Position numbers and translations under genes: made by a program. From JAGQKC01 sp965223675 (GTDB taxonomy: Bacteria > Nitrospirota > Nitrospiria > Nitrospirales > UBA8639): a stretch of DNA of 64,000 nt. This document shows positions 8,478 to 19,142 of this stretch, one piece after another (position 1 is the stretch's first letter; every line of letters starts with the position of its first letter). Where the stretch lies: assembly GCA_965223675.1 (NCBI GenBank), contig OZ245013.1:2542001-2606000 (forward strand), in the 5' to 3' direction. The notes below the pieces were generated by a model. It worked only from the letters and a program-made list of their open reading frames with translations. It was not told where the DNA came from and ran no database searches.

Positions 8478-11400
8478 ATGAAATATTGGTATAGCCTATT
8501 GATGAAAGAAAAAATATTTAACACAAAACCTGCGCATCAAAAATATATCCGGCTTTCATGCCTACTTCTGAAATTAATATTGGCAATATTTGTTTTCGTG
8601 TATATCCTTACGCCAAGCATAGGAATTAGTCAGGTCATAACCAACATCCAGGCTGACACTTCACTCCAGGTCAATAGCGAAGTAACACAAGTTGGTGACG
8701 TATTCGATATTACAAAGGGTACAAGACCAAACAACCCAAACGGCACAGCAGGGGGAAATCTTTTTCACAGTTTTACGGAATTTACTATTGGAGAAGGGAA
8801 AACTGTAAACTTCAGTAATGACAGTGGGCTCTCAACCACAAACATCCTCAGTAGGGTGACAGGCAATAATTCATCAGGCATTGATGGCGCGATTAAGACG
8901 ACAGGATTCGGAGACGCCAACCTTTTTCTTCTCAACCCTAATGGTATAATTTTCGGTGAAAACGCAACATTAGACATTAGTGGATCGTTCCATGCAAGCA
9001 CTGCCGATTATCTAGTCATTGGAGGAGAGCAATTTACACTCGATTCCGATGCCTCAGCATTCACCTTTTCATCAGCAGATATATCCGCCTTCGGTTTCAG
9101 CAGCAATCCCCAGCCCATTTCAATCGAAAATAGCTTCCTCGAAGTAGCAACGAATAAGACCCTATCGCTCGTTGCAGGAAACGATTCCTTAGAAACGAAT
9201 AACCTCCCAGGTATTTCTGTAAAAAATGGGCAACTTATGGCTGAAGGTGGGCGAATTAATATCGTAAGTATTGCCTCAGCAGGAGAGGTTACGGTCGACG
9301 CAAGTTTATTTACAGTTGAATCGATCGAACCGTTAGGAAACATTTCGTTGGTAAGAACAGGCCCAAAAATATTTGATGGTCTTCCTATAACTGACCTACT
9401 TACTGGAGGAGGAGGAAATATTTTCATTCGAGGAGGAAAACTCACAATCGATAATGTGAATATTAACTCGAAAACGGAGTCTGTTTCACCCCCTCTCAAC
9501 ATTGGCATTGACATATCGGGAGAAAGCATCATGTTTTTAAACGATGCTAATATTGACACTTCAACATCGGGATCCAGTAATGCTGGTCATATTATATTGT
9601 CCGCAACGGACACTATCAGTATTACCGACAATGTTACACTTTCTAGCGCCGTGGAAACGGATAATACGACTGGCTCTGGCGGTAACATCAGAATCAATTC
9701 ACCAACGTTTCTCATGAGTGGGAATGGAGGGATCAATACCACAACAGTTTTTGAGGTAAATGGCCCACCTGTACCAACGAATCTAGGAAAGGGTGGCAAT
9801 GTTGAAATAACAGCAACTCAAATGACTATGAGTGAAGATTCTCGTATTGTTTCGAGTTCCACTGGATCGGGAAATGCGGGGAATGTCACTCTCGATATCC
9901 GAGGTAACACGACACTAGTCACAGATGGCATATTAACACTCTCTGACCAGACATTTATCGAGGCAAACACCCAAGATATCGGTAGACCTGGAAAAGCTGG
10001 AGACATCTCCATCTTAGCTGACCAAACAAACTTGGTGGGGGGGAATCTGAGCGCTCTCACAGAAGGCTTAGGTTCAGGGGGAGATATCATGATCTCCTCC
10101 AACACAGTCAACGCCTCTAATCAATCTCAGGTGATAACGGATACTCAAGGTACTGGCAATGCTGGAAATATCACGTTTAATGTCGCGAAACTGACCAGCT
10201 CTCCTGGAGTCACAATTAGTAGTAGCAGTGGAACGATAGACACTGGGGCCAGCGAAAATTCTGGTGCAGCAGGAACCATCACCATTCAAGGCGTTCAAAC
10301 GGCAGCGGACGGAACAGAGGCTGCAACCGAAGTGTCACTGACAGGTACGACGTTAAGCACCACACTAAATGGCGAAGGACGAGGTTCAGATGGAAATGAT
10401 CCGGACATAGAAGGAGACAGTCCGCTCCAACCAGGCAACATCACCATCACCGCCAACGACGTTTTCCTCAACAATGGGACTAACATTACTTCCGATACAA
10501 ATGGAACCGGGAATGCTGGAGAAATTACGTTTAATGTTGATGCATTGAAGAGCAATCAAGGGCTTTCGACAAATTCGTTCGGTTCTGTTGAGATTAGTAG
10601 TGCAAGCACAGCGGAGAACACTGGAATTGGAGTGGGAGGAGGAGAAGCTGGTAACCCCGGCACAGTAACCATTCAAGGAATTGTCGCAGATGGCAGTCCT
10701 GTGCAAAACAAAATAGAGCTTGCTCGAACGATAATCAAGACCGAAGCCGTCGACGAAGGTGAAGATGGAGAAATTTCATTGAGTGCGAATGAAGATATTA
10801 ACCTTCGAGACACCACTATTTCTACCGACGTCGAATTTGGAACAGCCATATCTGATGAAGAAACACTGTCATCAATAACCATTTCAACCCCTCAAACTCT
10901 TACCTTGACTGGGGGATCAATTACAGCTCGAGCAAGTGGACCTTTCGCAAGGGCAGGAAACATTACGCTAGAAGTTGGAAACTTAAAAACTCAAAAAAGT
11001 CAAATCCCAGTGCCCGTTAATACCACAGAAACCACAGGCGTCCTCATAAGCAGTAGTCTCTTAAACTCCCCAGAAATGACTGACGTAGGAAGTATCCTAA
11101 TCCGAGGAGGGGAAAAAATCGAAGATAGAATTGGGGATGATCCTGTCATAACAGAACTCCCTTCCAATTCGATTGAATTGTCCGACACCCAAATTAGCAC
11201 AGCATTTGAAATGCCAGGAGGAGATCAGGACACTTCAACAGGCGGAATAAGAATCGTTGGCAAAGACGTTTCCTTAACAAGATCCACTCTTAGCACCATT
11301 ACAGAGGCTGCGATATCTGCCCCAAATATCCACTTAATAGTAGAAAATTTGAAAGTATCGCAAAGTACTATAAGCACCAATAGTGGAGAAGATTTAGGGA

Positions 11401-14400
11401 AGGCCGGAGATGTAACCATCACAGCATTTTCACCAATTGAACGGCTTTCTCCATCGATGGTTCTAGAAGACACGCAAATAAGCACTGAATCTGAAGGTAG
11501 TGGCAATGGAGGCGCCATCAGATTGGAATCCGATGGTCAAATCTCACTCGCCAGATCATCACTTTCAGCAAATGTAACCGATGCAGCTTTCGAAACTCCA
11601 AGATCTGAAGGAAACATCAGCATAACGACTCCAGACCTCCAGGCCACTGACAGCAGTGTGACAGCTCAGACAACTGCCACTCGGAATGCAGGTAACATAA
11701 CCCTTAGCGTCGATCAGTTGAAAGCCAATAGCCTTCAGCTCAGTAGTAGCAGTAATGGACTCGACATCGAGACACAGAACGTGGCTACTGGTGCTGCTGG
11801 AAATATTTTTATTCAGGGAACAGATAGTGAACCTGACAATTTCGAGTCTAATATCCCTCCTGTTCGTACTCCATCTCAAAACACCATTGAGCTCACAAAT
11901 GCAAGCATCACTACCGAAGCACTGGGTAAAATTTCTGAGGATGCAGTTGATGAGGGTAATGGAGGTAACATCATTTTCAGTGCAATAGGAGACATAACCT
12001 TGCGTGATACAAGCATCTCCGCAAATGTTGTCGACACGGCCGCTGAAAATACAGAAGGCGCTCGGATTGTCCTCAATACTGAGAATACTCTTTCTATCAT
12101 AGGAGGACAAATCACCGCTGAGACCAGAGGAAACCGCGTAGCCGGGGATGTTGTTCTACTCGCCGATAACATTCTCACTCAAAGCACGCAAACTACTGTC
12201 AATAGTACACCGGAAGGACAGCAAACTGGCTTGCTGGTTAGTAGTAGTAGCACTAGTACCTCCACTGGCGCACCGGGTGGGATTTTTCTTCAGGGCCCAG
12301 TTGTCGATGCTTTTAGTGAGAACCTCATATTGGGTGGTATAGATGCCAATCGCAGCAGTCGCATCAACCTTCAAGACTCCACGTTTCGCACAACAGCAGA
12401 TGGTGATGGAACAGGCGCCCTATCGATCGATGACGACGGAATTAGCAGCACTGGTCAAATTGGCTTTAGTGCCCAGGATACCGTCTTGATGAACACGGCT
12501 CTCGAAGCCACGACATCAAGCCCAACCCCTGGTGGGATAATTGAATTAGTTGGGGAAAACTTTACACTTCAGAGCTCTTCTGCCCTGACTAGTAGCACAG
12601 GAGAAGGTGTCCCAGGAGTAATTTTCGTTGGCCAAGCCATAAGTCAACCTGTACTTTCTGTCACCCTCAAGGACAGTACTATTAGCGCTAATGCCGGGGA
12701 TGCTGTTAATCCTAATGATGAAATAGATGTCCGTAGAGAATTTTTTGATAGCACCATTTTACTGAATACGCCTCGATTAGATATTGACAATAGCACCATT
12801 GAAGCAACAACGAATGGAGCGTTCTCTGAAAATGACATTAAATTCAGATTCTTAGCAGATCTTAACGTGCGGAATTCAGAAATATCCACAGAGAGTACAG
12901 GGATAGGAAAGGCAGGATCCATCTCCTTTGACTGTTCAACATCATGTAGTTTCATTTTTGATGACTCGACTGTAAGAGCTGCAGCGAGCACAACAGGTGA
13001 AGCAGGCACAATTGATTTATTTACAGATGAAGGCACGATTCAATTAACCAACAGCAACCTGTCTGCATCGGTCAATGATGTGCCACCAGGGTCAGAAGTT
13101 GATACATTTGAAGCCATTAGCCTGACAACGCCAGAGTTAATTATTAACGGCGGAACACTCAGCGCTGAAACGACTGGGGATCGCAATGCTGGAAAAATCA
13201 CGATTAGGACTGCTGCTTTATCAATAAATACAAACCCGACTACAGCGTCACCAGTTCAAATTAGTAGCAGTAGCACTGGCGAAGGAAATGCTGGCGAAGT
13301 CAATATCAATAACGATATTGACTTATTTCCGTTCGATATAGAACGAATTCCTGAAAATGCACCAACAACAATCTCTGAAGCGACAATTGCGACCGAAGCC
13401 AGAGCTACAGGTGATGGAGGCTCGATCGATATAAGGGTTAACGGTCCTCTGTCATTCACCAACACTATCCTCTCCGCCAACGTCAACGATGGGACCGACC
13501 CGCCAGATGGCGAGTCCACCGGCAGTATTACCGTTACGGCCCCGGCCCTAACCATTGAAGGCGGCGGCATCACCGCTCAATCCACGGGTGACCGGGCCGC
13601 CGGCGATGTGGTCTTGAAAGTGGGAAGCATCACCACTGACGGCGGGACTGAAATTTCTAGCAGTAGTGTGGGAGCCACAACCACCGGGGCCGCCGGCAGC
13701 GTCAGTATCGAAGGCCCGGACAGTACCCAGGAAAATCCCACGCCGGTGCCCGGCGCGATTCAGCTGGCTCAGACCGAGGTCAGTACGACCTCCGAGGGTG
13801 TGGGCGAAAGCGGCTCGATTGCCTTAGCGGCTTTCGAAGGCATTACGTTAACCGACACCATCATTTCGGGTGACGTGAACAATGCCGCGAGCTCTGAGGA
13901 CACCGAAGGCGCCTCCATTGAACTTCGCACTTCCGATCTTCAAATCACGGGTGGTGAGATCACGGCGCAGACGATCGGCTCGCGCGATGCCGGTGATGTG
14001 GAATTGAAAGTGGCAAGCATCACCACTGACGGCGGGACTGAAATTTCTAGCAGTAGTGTGGGAGCCACAACCACCGGGGCCGCCGGCAGCGTCAGTATCG
14101 AAGGCCCGGACAGTACCCAGGAAAATCCCACGCCGGTGCCCGGCGCGATTCAGCTGGCTCAGACCGAGGTCAGTACGACCTCCGAGGGTGTGGGCGAAAG
14201 CGGCTCGATTGCCTTAGCGGCTTTCGAAGGCATTACGTTAACCGACACCATCATTTCGGGTGACGTGAACAATGCCGCGAGCTCTGAGGACACCGAAGGC
14301 GCCTCCATTGAACTTCGCACTTCCGATCTTCAAATCACGGGTGGTGAGATCACGGCGCAGACGATCGGCTCGCGCGATGCCGGTGATGTGGAATTGAAAG

Positions 14401-16265
14401 TGGCAAGCATCACCACTGACGGCGGGACTGAAATTTCTAGCAGTAGTGTGGGAGCCACAACCACCGGGGCCGCCGGCAGCGTCAGTATCGAAGGTCCGGA
14501 CAGTACCCAAGAAAATCCCACGCCGGTGCCCGGCGCGATTCAGCTGACCCAGACTGAAGTCAGTACGACCTCCGAGGGTGTAGGCGAAAGCGGCTCGATT
14601 GCCTTAGCGGCTTTCGAAGGCATTACGTTAACCGACACCATCATTTCGGGTGACGTGAACAATGCCGCGAGCTCTGAGGACACCGAAGGCGCCTCCATTG
14701 AACTTCGCACTTCCGATCTTCAAATCACGGGTGGTGAGATCACGGCGCAGACGATCGGCTCGCGCGATGCCGGTGATGTGGAATTGAAAGTGGCAAGCAT
14801 CACCACTGACGGCGGGACTGAAATTTCTAGCAGTAGTGTGGGAGCCACAACCACCGGGGCCGCCGGCAGCGTCAGTATCGAAGGTCCGGACAGTACCCAA
14901 GAAAATCCCACGCCGGTGCCCGGCGCGATTCAGCTGACCCAGACTGAAGTCAGTACGACCTCCGAGGGTGTAGGCGAAAGCGGCTCGATTGCCTTATTGT
15001 CAGAAACGGGAATTACCCTAGCAGATACGACGATCTCAGCAAATGTCGCGAATAAACCGAATGATACAACCACCGGAAGCAGCGATATTCTACTAACCGC
15101 ACCTGCCCTTTTGATTAATGGCGGCGGCATCACCGCCCGGTCCACGGGCACTCGCAACGCGGGAAACATTACTTTGAACACTGATCAACTCACAACTTCT
15201 GCCACCGGTACTACGCGAGTCGAAATCAGCAGTAGCAGCACAAGTGACAATTCTGATGCTGGCAATGCGGGAAGCATTACAATTGAGGGCCTCAATAGTC
15301 CGGTCTCTGGGCCAATTTTATTAACTAACACTGACATCACGACTGAAGCCACCTCTGGACGGGGTGGTTCAATCTTGGTGGATGGGGCTGAGAAGACAGT
15401 TCTTGACTCCACGACTGTGTCAGCGACAGTGACAGCTGGCGGACAAGGCGGTGACATCACCATTCATGGAAGCCAAATGAATCCTCGTAATCCCAATTTT
15501 GGGAATGAACAACTTCTTGTCCGTAATGGAAGCACGATTACCGCAGAAAGTAAGGGGGCCGGCAATGCCGGCACGATCAACCTGGCGACAGCTGGCACGC
15601 TTCGGGTCACCGACAGTAATGTGACGACCGAGGCCACACGTGCCTCAGGTGGCAATATCAAACTGAATGCCGACTTCATGATTCATATATTGGATAGCAG
15701 GATAGAGAGCTCGGTGGAAGGGGACGCGACAACGGAAGGTGGCAACATTAGTATTGATCCAGAGTTCGTCCTGATCCAAAATAGTCAGATTTTGGCGCGT
15801 GCCAACCAAGGGGCCGGAGGCAATATTGATTTGATAGGGGACGTTGTGCTCATCGACGGGCTTAGCACGATCGATGCCTCCTCGGCGTTTGGTGTCAGTG
15901 GTACGGTCAATATCACCTCTCCGATCCAAAATTTGAGCGGCACTATTGCTCCGCTGCCTGAGACCATTATTCAAACCGCCACGTTGTATGGTCAGCGCTG
16001 CGCGGCACAGAAAGGCAGTGACTTTAGCAGCCTGAATGTCCGTGGCCGAGATCGAGTACCATTTGAGCCGGGGGATTACCTACTCACCCCATTAATTTTG
16101 GACACGCCAGGAGAGAATCTGTCAAAACAGGCATCTCCCTCCTCATCTCCGATGGTTTCTCGGCTAGGACTTGCAGCCCTAGACACCCAACTCACTGGCA
16201 TATTTACATCTTTTGATCAAGGTGTTATACCTCTCGGATTATTTGAGGGTGGCTGTCGTTCCTAA
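8478..16265 (+). CDS. Two-partner secretion exoprotein TpsA1 (filamentous-haemagglutinin type, ~2595 aa)
   Basis: This giant exoprotein has an extended signal peptide (hydrophobic LLLKLILAIFVFVYILTP, cleavage near GIS-QV at ~52) and a TPS secretion domain (~53-190). That domain has the hallmarks NLFHSF, NILSRVTG and LFLLNPNGIIFG (NPNG at ~153). The remainder is a long run of imperfect parallel beta-helix repeats with recurrent G-N-A-G-x-I/V motifs and ISSSS turns. A nearly exact 390-bp tandem repeat lies at 13620-14996. The C-terminal module (~2400-2595) is shared with the other three TpsA proteins and contains RGRDRVPFEPGDYLLTP, with Cys2508 and a terminal Cys2593. It is probably exported by the TpsB encoded 290 bases downstream, and is likely a surface adhesin or matrix fibre. 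The start at 8478 has only a modest ribosome-binding site (AAGGAA); the ATG at 8502 is possible. Confidence 0.93.
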   Translation: MKYWYSLLMKEKIFNTKPAHQKYIRLSCLLLKLILAIFVFVYILTPSIGISQVITNIQADTSLQVNSEVTQVGDVFDITKGTRPNNPNGTAGGNLFHSFTEFTIGEGKTVNFSNDSGLSTTNILSRVTGNNSSGIDGAIKTTGFGDANLFLLNPNGIIFGENATLDISGSFHASTADYLVIGGEQFTLDSDASAFTFSSADISAFGFSSNPQPISIENSFLEVATNKTLSLVAGNDSLETNNLPGISVKNGQLMAEGGRINIVSIASAGEVTVDASLFTVESIEPLGNISLVRTGPKIFDGLPITDLLTGGGGNIFIRGGKLTIDNVNINSKTESVSPPLNIGIDISGESIMFLNDANIDTSTSGSSNAGHIILSATDTISITDNVTLSSAVETDNTTGSGGNIRINSPTFLMSGNGGINTTTVFEVNGPPVPTNLGKGGNVEITATQMTMSEDSRIVSSSTGSGNAGNVTLDIRGNTTLVTDGILTLSDQTFIEANTQDIGRPGKAGDISILADQTNLVGGNLSALTEGLGSGGDIMISSNTVNASNQSQVITDTQGTGNAGNITFNVAKLTSSPGVTISSSSGTIDTGASENSGAAGTITIQGVQTAADGTEAATEVSLTGTTLSTTLNGEGRGSDGNDPDIEGDSPLQPGNITITANDVFLNNGTNITSDTNGTGNAGEITFNVDALKSNQGLSTNSFGSVEISSASTAENTGIGVGGGEAGNPGTVTIQGIVADGSPVQNKIELARTIIKTEAVDEGEDGEISLSANEDINLRDTTISTDVEFGTAISDEETLSSITISTPQTLTLTGGSITARASGPFARAGNITLEVGNLKTQKSQIPVPVNTTETTGVLISSSLLNSPEMTDVGSILIRGGEKIEDRIGDDPVITELPSNSIELSDTQISTAFEMPGGDQDTSTGGIRIVGKDVSLTRSTLSTITEAAISAPNIHLIVENLKVSQSTISTNSGEDLGKAGDVTITAFSPIERLSPSMVLEDTQISTESEGSGNGGAIRLESDGQISLARSSLSANVTDAAFETPRSEGNISITTPDLQATDSSVTAQTTATRNAGNITLSVDQLKANSLQLSSSSNGLDIETQNVATGAAGNIFIQGTDSEPDNFESNIPPVRTPSQNTIELTNASITTEALGKISEDAVDEGNGGNIIFSAIGDITLRDTSISANVVDTAAENTEGARIVLNTENTLSIIGGQITAETRGNRVAGDVVLLADNILTQSTQTTVNSTPEGQQTGLLVSSSSTSTSTGAPGGIFLQGPVVDAFSENLILGGIDANRSSRINLQDSTFRTTADGDGTGALSIDDDGISSTGQIGFSAQDTVLMNTALEATTSSPTPGGIIELVGENFTLQSSSALTSSTGEGVPGVIFVGQAISQPVLSVTLKDSTISANAGDAVNPNDEIDVRREFFDSTILLNTPRLDIDNSTIEATTNGAFSENDIKFRFLADLNVRNSEISTESTGIGKAGSISFDCSTSCSFIFDDSTVRAAASTTGEAGTIDLFTDEGTIQLTNSNLSASVNDVPPGSEVDTFEAISLTTPELIINGGTLSAETTGDRNAGKITIRTAALSINTNPTTASPVQISSSSTGEGNAGEVNINNDIDLFPFDIERIPENAPTTISEATIATEARATGDGGSIDIRVNGPLSFTNTILSANVNDGTDPPDGESTGSITVTAPALTIEGGGITAQSTGDRAAGDVVLKVGSITTDGGTEISSSSVGATTTGAAGSVSIEGPDSTQENPTPVPGAIQLAQTEVSTTSEGVGESGSIALAAFEGITLTDTIISGDVNNAASSEDTEGASIELRTSDLQITGGEITAQTIGSRDAGDVELKVASITTDGGTEISSSSVGATTTGAAGSVSIEGPDSTQENPTPVPGAIQLAQTEVSTTSEGVGESGSIALAAFEGITLTDTIISGDVNNAASSEDTEGASIELRTSDLQITGGEITAQTIGSRDAGDVELKVASITTDGGTEISSSSVGATTTGAAGSVSIEGPDSTQENPTPVPGAIQLTQTEVSTTSEGVGESGSIALAAFEGITLTDTIISGDVNNAASSEDTEGASIELRTSDLQITGGEITAQTIGSRDAGDVELKVASITTDGGTEISSSSVGATTTGAAGSVSIEGPDSTQENPTPVPGAIQLTQTEVSTTSEGVGESGSIALLSETGITLADTTISANVANKPNDTTTGSSDILLTAPALLINGGGITARSTGTRNAGNITLNTDQLTTSATGTTRVEISSSSTSDNSDAGNAGSITIEGLNSPVSGPILLTNTDITTEATSGRGGSILVDGAEKTVLDSTTVSATVTAGGQGGDITIHGSQMNPRNPNFGNEQLLVRNGSTITAESKGAGNAGTINLATAGTLRVTDSNVTTEATRASGGNIKLNADFMIHILDSRIESSVEGDATTEGGNISIDPEFVLIQNSQILARANQGAGGNIDLIGDVVLIDGLSTIDASSAFGVSGTVNITSPIQNLSGTIAPLPETIIQTATLYGQRCAAQKGSDFSSLNVRGRDRVPFEPGDYLLTPLILDTPGENLSKQASPSSSPMVSRLGLAALDTQLTGIFTSFDQGVIPLGLFEGGCRS
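13620..14996. repeat. 390-bp tandem repeat in tpsA1 (about 3.5 units)
   Basis: A 390-base (130-residue) unit begins near 13620 and recurs at about 14010, 14400 and 14790, the last being partial. Units are almost identical at DNA level. Units 3 and 4 share private variants (GGTCCGG, ACCCAAGAA, CTGACCCAGACTGAAG) absent from units 1 and 2, so expansion occurred in at least two steps. The repeats and the ~150 bases before them look richer in G+C than the rest of the gene. Confidence 0.95.
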
Positions 16266-16553
16266 TTTCCCGAGACTCGGATATGCTTATCCATTCTGGC
16301 TATCGGTTCAGTATGACTTCTGCCCCTCTGATAAGGCTCTCAAACACCCTCCTCTCTTCTACTTGCAGTGTAACTCATGAACAGCCTTGGCTATTGTTAT
16401 GAATCTCCACACGTTGTGACATACTCTCCATGCTGACTTACGAGAACTCTTTACTATTGCACTTTATACAAATTCATCATAAGTTGTTGAATTGTTTCAT
16501 ACATCAATCATATTTCTCTTCAGCATGTTCTGTTCAACAATGAAGGAGCGTTT

Positions 16554-18341
16554 ATGCAAATGCATCGCAACTCAATGGGAAAAAACTCTTTCATCATCGT
16601 TTGTTTGATCACGTTGATCGCGTTATCTTCGCAACTAAATCTTCTCTTTGCTCTTGAAAAGGACCAAGGTGGACTCCCCCCGACCACTGACCCTAAAGGC
16701 ATATTTGGCACGCCTCCGCCGATTACCCAAGAGACAGTGCCGCCATCAACACCTCAGACTCTTCCGGAAATTCTTCCTCCGGCACCACCCCTCCCGTCCG
16801 GAGAGGGCATTGCACCTCCTCTTCAAGTATTCGTCAAGGAAGTTCGTGTTGTTGGCAGTACCGCCGTCACACCAGAAGAGTTAGCTGAAGTGACGGCTCC
16901 ATATATCAATCGTGAATTAACGACGGAAGGATTGGAAGAGCTACGTCGTGAGCTTACTCTCCTCTATGTGAACAAAGGTTACATTACCTCTGGGGCCATA
17001 CTCCCCGACCAATCTGTTTCAGATGGGATTATTACGTTTCAGATGATCGAGGGAAAGCTTTCTGATATTAATGTGGAGGGAACGAATTGGTTTCAACCTT
17101 TTTATTTTTCCAGCCGCTTACGGCAAAGCGCCGGACCTCCAGTTAATCTCAACGAACTCAGAGATCGCCTGCAAATCATGCTGCAAGATCAGCGTATTGC
17201 CCGAATTAATTCTGAACTTCAACCTGGTCTCGCACCTGGATCAAGTGTCTTAAACGTGAAGGTCCAGGAAACGAACCCATGGAGGGCATGGCTTGAATTT
17301 AACAATTACCAATCCCCCACTGTCGGCGCAGAACGCGGCTTGGCAACTGTGGCCCACTTGAACCCTCTAGGACTGGGAGATGCTATCAGTGCCACGTACG
17401 GACGATCCGATGGAGTCAATCCTCTAGTCGATATCAGTTATTCTCTGCCTTTTACGCCATGGGATACCACCCTGATCTTCCAGTATCGAAAAAATGACTT
17501 TGAAGTCATCGAAAATGACGCATTTAAAGCGTTAGACATTGAAAGTAAAACCCAAATCTTTACCCTGTCTATTCGGCAACCCCTGTACCGAACACCAACT
17601 CAAGAGTTTGCGGTGACCTTAACTGGGGAACGCTTGCGAAATAAAAATTTCTTACTCGGCATTCCGTTCTCGTTTACGCCAGGTACCACGGCACGAGGGA
17701 AAGCGGTAATCTCTGTGTTGCGATTTTCTCAGGAATGGATCAACCGAAGTCCCAATCAGGTGTTATCAGCTCGTTCACGGTTTAGTCTTGGGGTTGACGC
17801 GCTAGACTCCACTGTCAACGATTCTTCATCTGTTCCCGACAGTCAGTTTTTTACCTGGCTCGGCCAAGTTCAAGGCGCCCATCGATTTGATCCATTCGGC
17901 ATTCAGTTAATTGGACGAATGGATGTGCAACTCGCTAATGATCGACTTTTTCCTTTGGAACAGTATGCGATGGGTGGCCGATTTACGGTACGAGGCTACC
18001 GAGAGAATTCGCTTGTTCGTGATGACGCTCTCTTATTCACACTAGAAACGCGCATTCCTGTGCTCCCTTCTATTCTGGGTAGCGAGACCGTACAATTGGC
18101 TCCATTCTTTGATGTGGGACGTTCCTGGAATCGAAAAGGTGATACAGAGCCGGAGACTTTAGCCAGCGTCGGGACAGGGTTGCGATTCTCATTTCGTCAA
18201 CAATCCCATCCGTTGCTCCAACATATGTATGCGAACATCTACTGGGGAGCACAACTCAGGCCCATTCCAGGTTCACGAGACTCGAACACTAACTTGCAAG
18301 ACCACGGCGTTCACTTTCAGGTTGTCTTAGAGATATTGTAA
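16554..18341 (+). CDS. TpsB outer-membrane transporter (ShlB/FhaC/HecB family)
   Basis: This 595-residue Omp85-superfamily protein has a signal peptide (residues ~8-30), a proline-rich linker (~45-85) and a POTRA domain starting FVKEVRVVGSTAVTPEELAE (~88-165). The C-terminal 16-strand barrel contains the diagnostic loop-6 motif FTVRGYRENSLVRDD, followed by the strand LLFTLETRIPV. It would thread TpsA exoproteins through the outer membrane after they bind its POTRA domains. It is the only TpsB in the window, against four TpsA genes, so it may serve all of them. The ATG at 16554 follows AAGGAG at 5 bases. The final strand ends in VVLEIL. The family assignment is secure; the partner set is inferred. 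Confidence 0.95.
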   Translation: MQMHRNSMGKNSFIIVCLITLIALSSQLNLLFALEKDQGGLPPTTDPKGIFGTPPPITQETVPPSTPQTLPEILPPAPPLPSGEGIAPPLQVFVKEVRVVGSTAVTPEELAEVTAPYINRELTTEGLEELRRELTLLYVNKGYITSGAILPDQSVSDGIITFQMIEGKLSDINVEGTNWFQPFYFSSRLRQSAGPPVNLNELRDRLQIMLQDQRIARINSELQPGLAPGSSVLNVKVQETNPWRAWLEFNNYQSPTVGAERGLATVAHLNPLGLGDAISATYGRSDGVNPLVDISYSLPFTPWDTTLIFQYRKNDFEVIENDAFKALDIESKTQIFTLSIRQPLYRTPTQEFAVTLTGERLRNKNFLLGIPFSFTPGTTARGKAVISVLRFSQEWINRSPNQVLSARSRFSLGVDALDSTVNDSSSVPDSQFFTWLGQVQGAHRFDPFGIQLIGRMDVQLANDRLFPLEQYAMGGRFTVRGYRENSLVRDDALLFTLETRIPVLPSILGSETVQLAPFFDVGRSWNRKGDTEPETLASVGTGLRFSFRQQSHPLLQHMYANIYWGAQLRPIPGSRDSNTNLQDHGVHFQVVLEIL

Positions 18342-18371
18342 TGAGAGCACACGTTGAAGTTGAGTGATGGT

Positions 18372-19142
18372 TTATCGAAAAGCGGTCGTGTGGTGAGGGA
18401 GAGAAGTCTGGCCGTGATCATATGCGTATTGTCGCAGTCGTCTGCGGTTATGAAATGGCGCGAGTTTAATCTTTTGGAGAAATTGGGCCTGGTCAAAAGA
18501 TACGACCGGAAGGAATTCTTTTTCTACCCCCAAGACTCTCAAACGCACAAGACATCCTAATTTGGGTCGGCTAATGGCCAGATACTTGAAGGCTGATTGG
18601 ACGCGAACGTGCTCTTCCCAGCATGCTGGACTTTTTTCTCGGCATTGAAGAGTCTCTTTTCCATAACTGACCGTCAGCACTTTGGATGGTGGAATTTCTA
18701 AATATTCCACAAATTCTTTCACCTGCCATGTTCGTTGATTCCCCAATGCCATACCATAAGCCGTGGTGTTTCTTTGGTCACAATAGGTCTCAATTGAGAG
18801 TCTTGCCTCGCGGTGAGAATCAAGAACTTCCACACTGTCTCCTATAGACTCAGATGCCTCGCCTATGATGAAAGGACGTTCTTCATCAAGATAGAGATCG
18901 AACAGCGTCACCGCTCTATCGGGAAGTGAATATTGCGCGGGTTCTTGTATCGAAGCAATCTGTAACGGGTGGATGACTTCGTATTGAAATTGTAGTTGAC
19001 GAGGGTCCTTGAGGGATTGCGAATCGAACTCATGGGCAGCCCCAAAGCTAGGGAGTGATAGCTGGCTCACGACCAAGATAGCGCATGCGATGACTGGTCC
19101 CCATACGCGTTCTCGCGAATTTCCTTTGCGTCCTCCCAGCAT
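18372..19142 (-). CDS. Pal/OmpA-like envelope protein
   Basis: This 256-residue protein has an N-terminal signal or anchor helix (VIACAILVVSQLSLPSFGAA). Its OmpA-C/Pal-like domain (~105-190) is visible in SIETYCDQRNTTAYGMALGN, then VKEFVEYLEIPPSKVLTVSYG and a C.....ACW segment. These correspond to the Pal motifs GHCDERGT..YN.ALG, VSYGEE and EECW. This domain binds meso-diaminopimelate in peptidoglycan, although the usual N-R-R after the last segment is altered to HVRVQSA, so binding is uncertain. A ~60-residue basic tail follows the domain and is unusual. It converges with tpsB (30 bases between stops) and sits downstream of the CHAT gene on the same strand. Confidence 0.75.
   Translation of the reverse strand: MLGGRKGNSRERVWGPVIACAILVVSQLSLPSFGAAHEFDSQSLKDPRQLQFQYEVIHPLQIASIQEPAQYSLPDRAVTLFDLYLDEERPFIIGEASESIGDSVEVLDSHREARLSIETYCDQRNTTAYGMALGNQRTWQVKEFVEYLEIPPSKVLTVSYGKETLQCREKSPACWEEHVRVQSAFKYLAISRPKLGCLVRLRVLGVEKEFLPVVSFDQAQFLQKIKLAPFHNRRRLRQYAYDHGQTSLPHHTTAFR

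Noticed and set aside
13620..14996. Possible CRISPR-like array
   Set aside because: The 390-bp direct repeats are contiguous, in-frame protein-coding units without spacers.
18354..18560. 68-aa plus-strand frame after tpsB
   Set aside because: It lies antisense to the 3' part of the Pal-like gene, has no ribosome-binding site and shows no motif.
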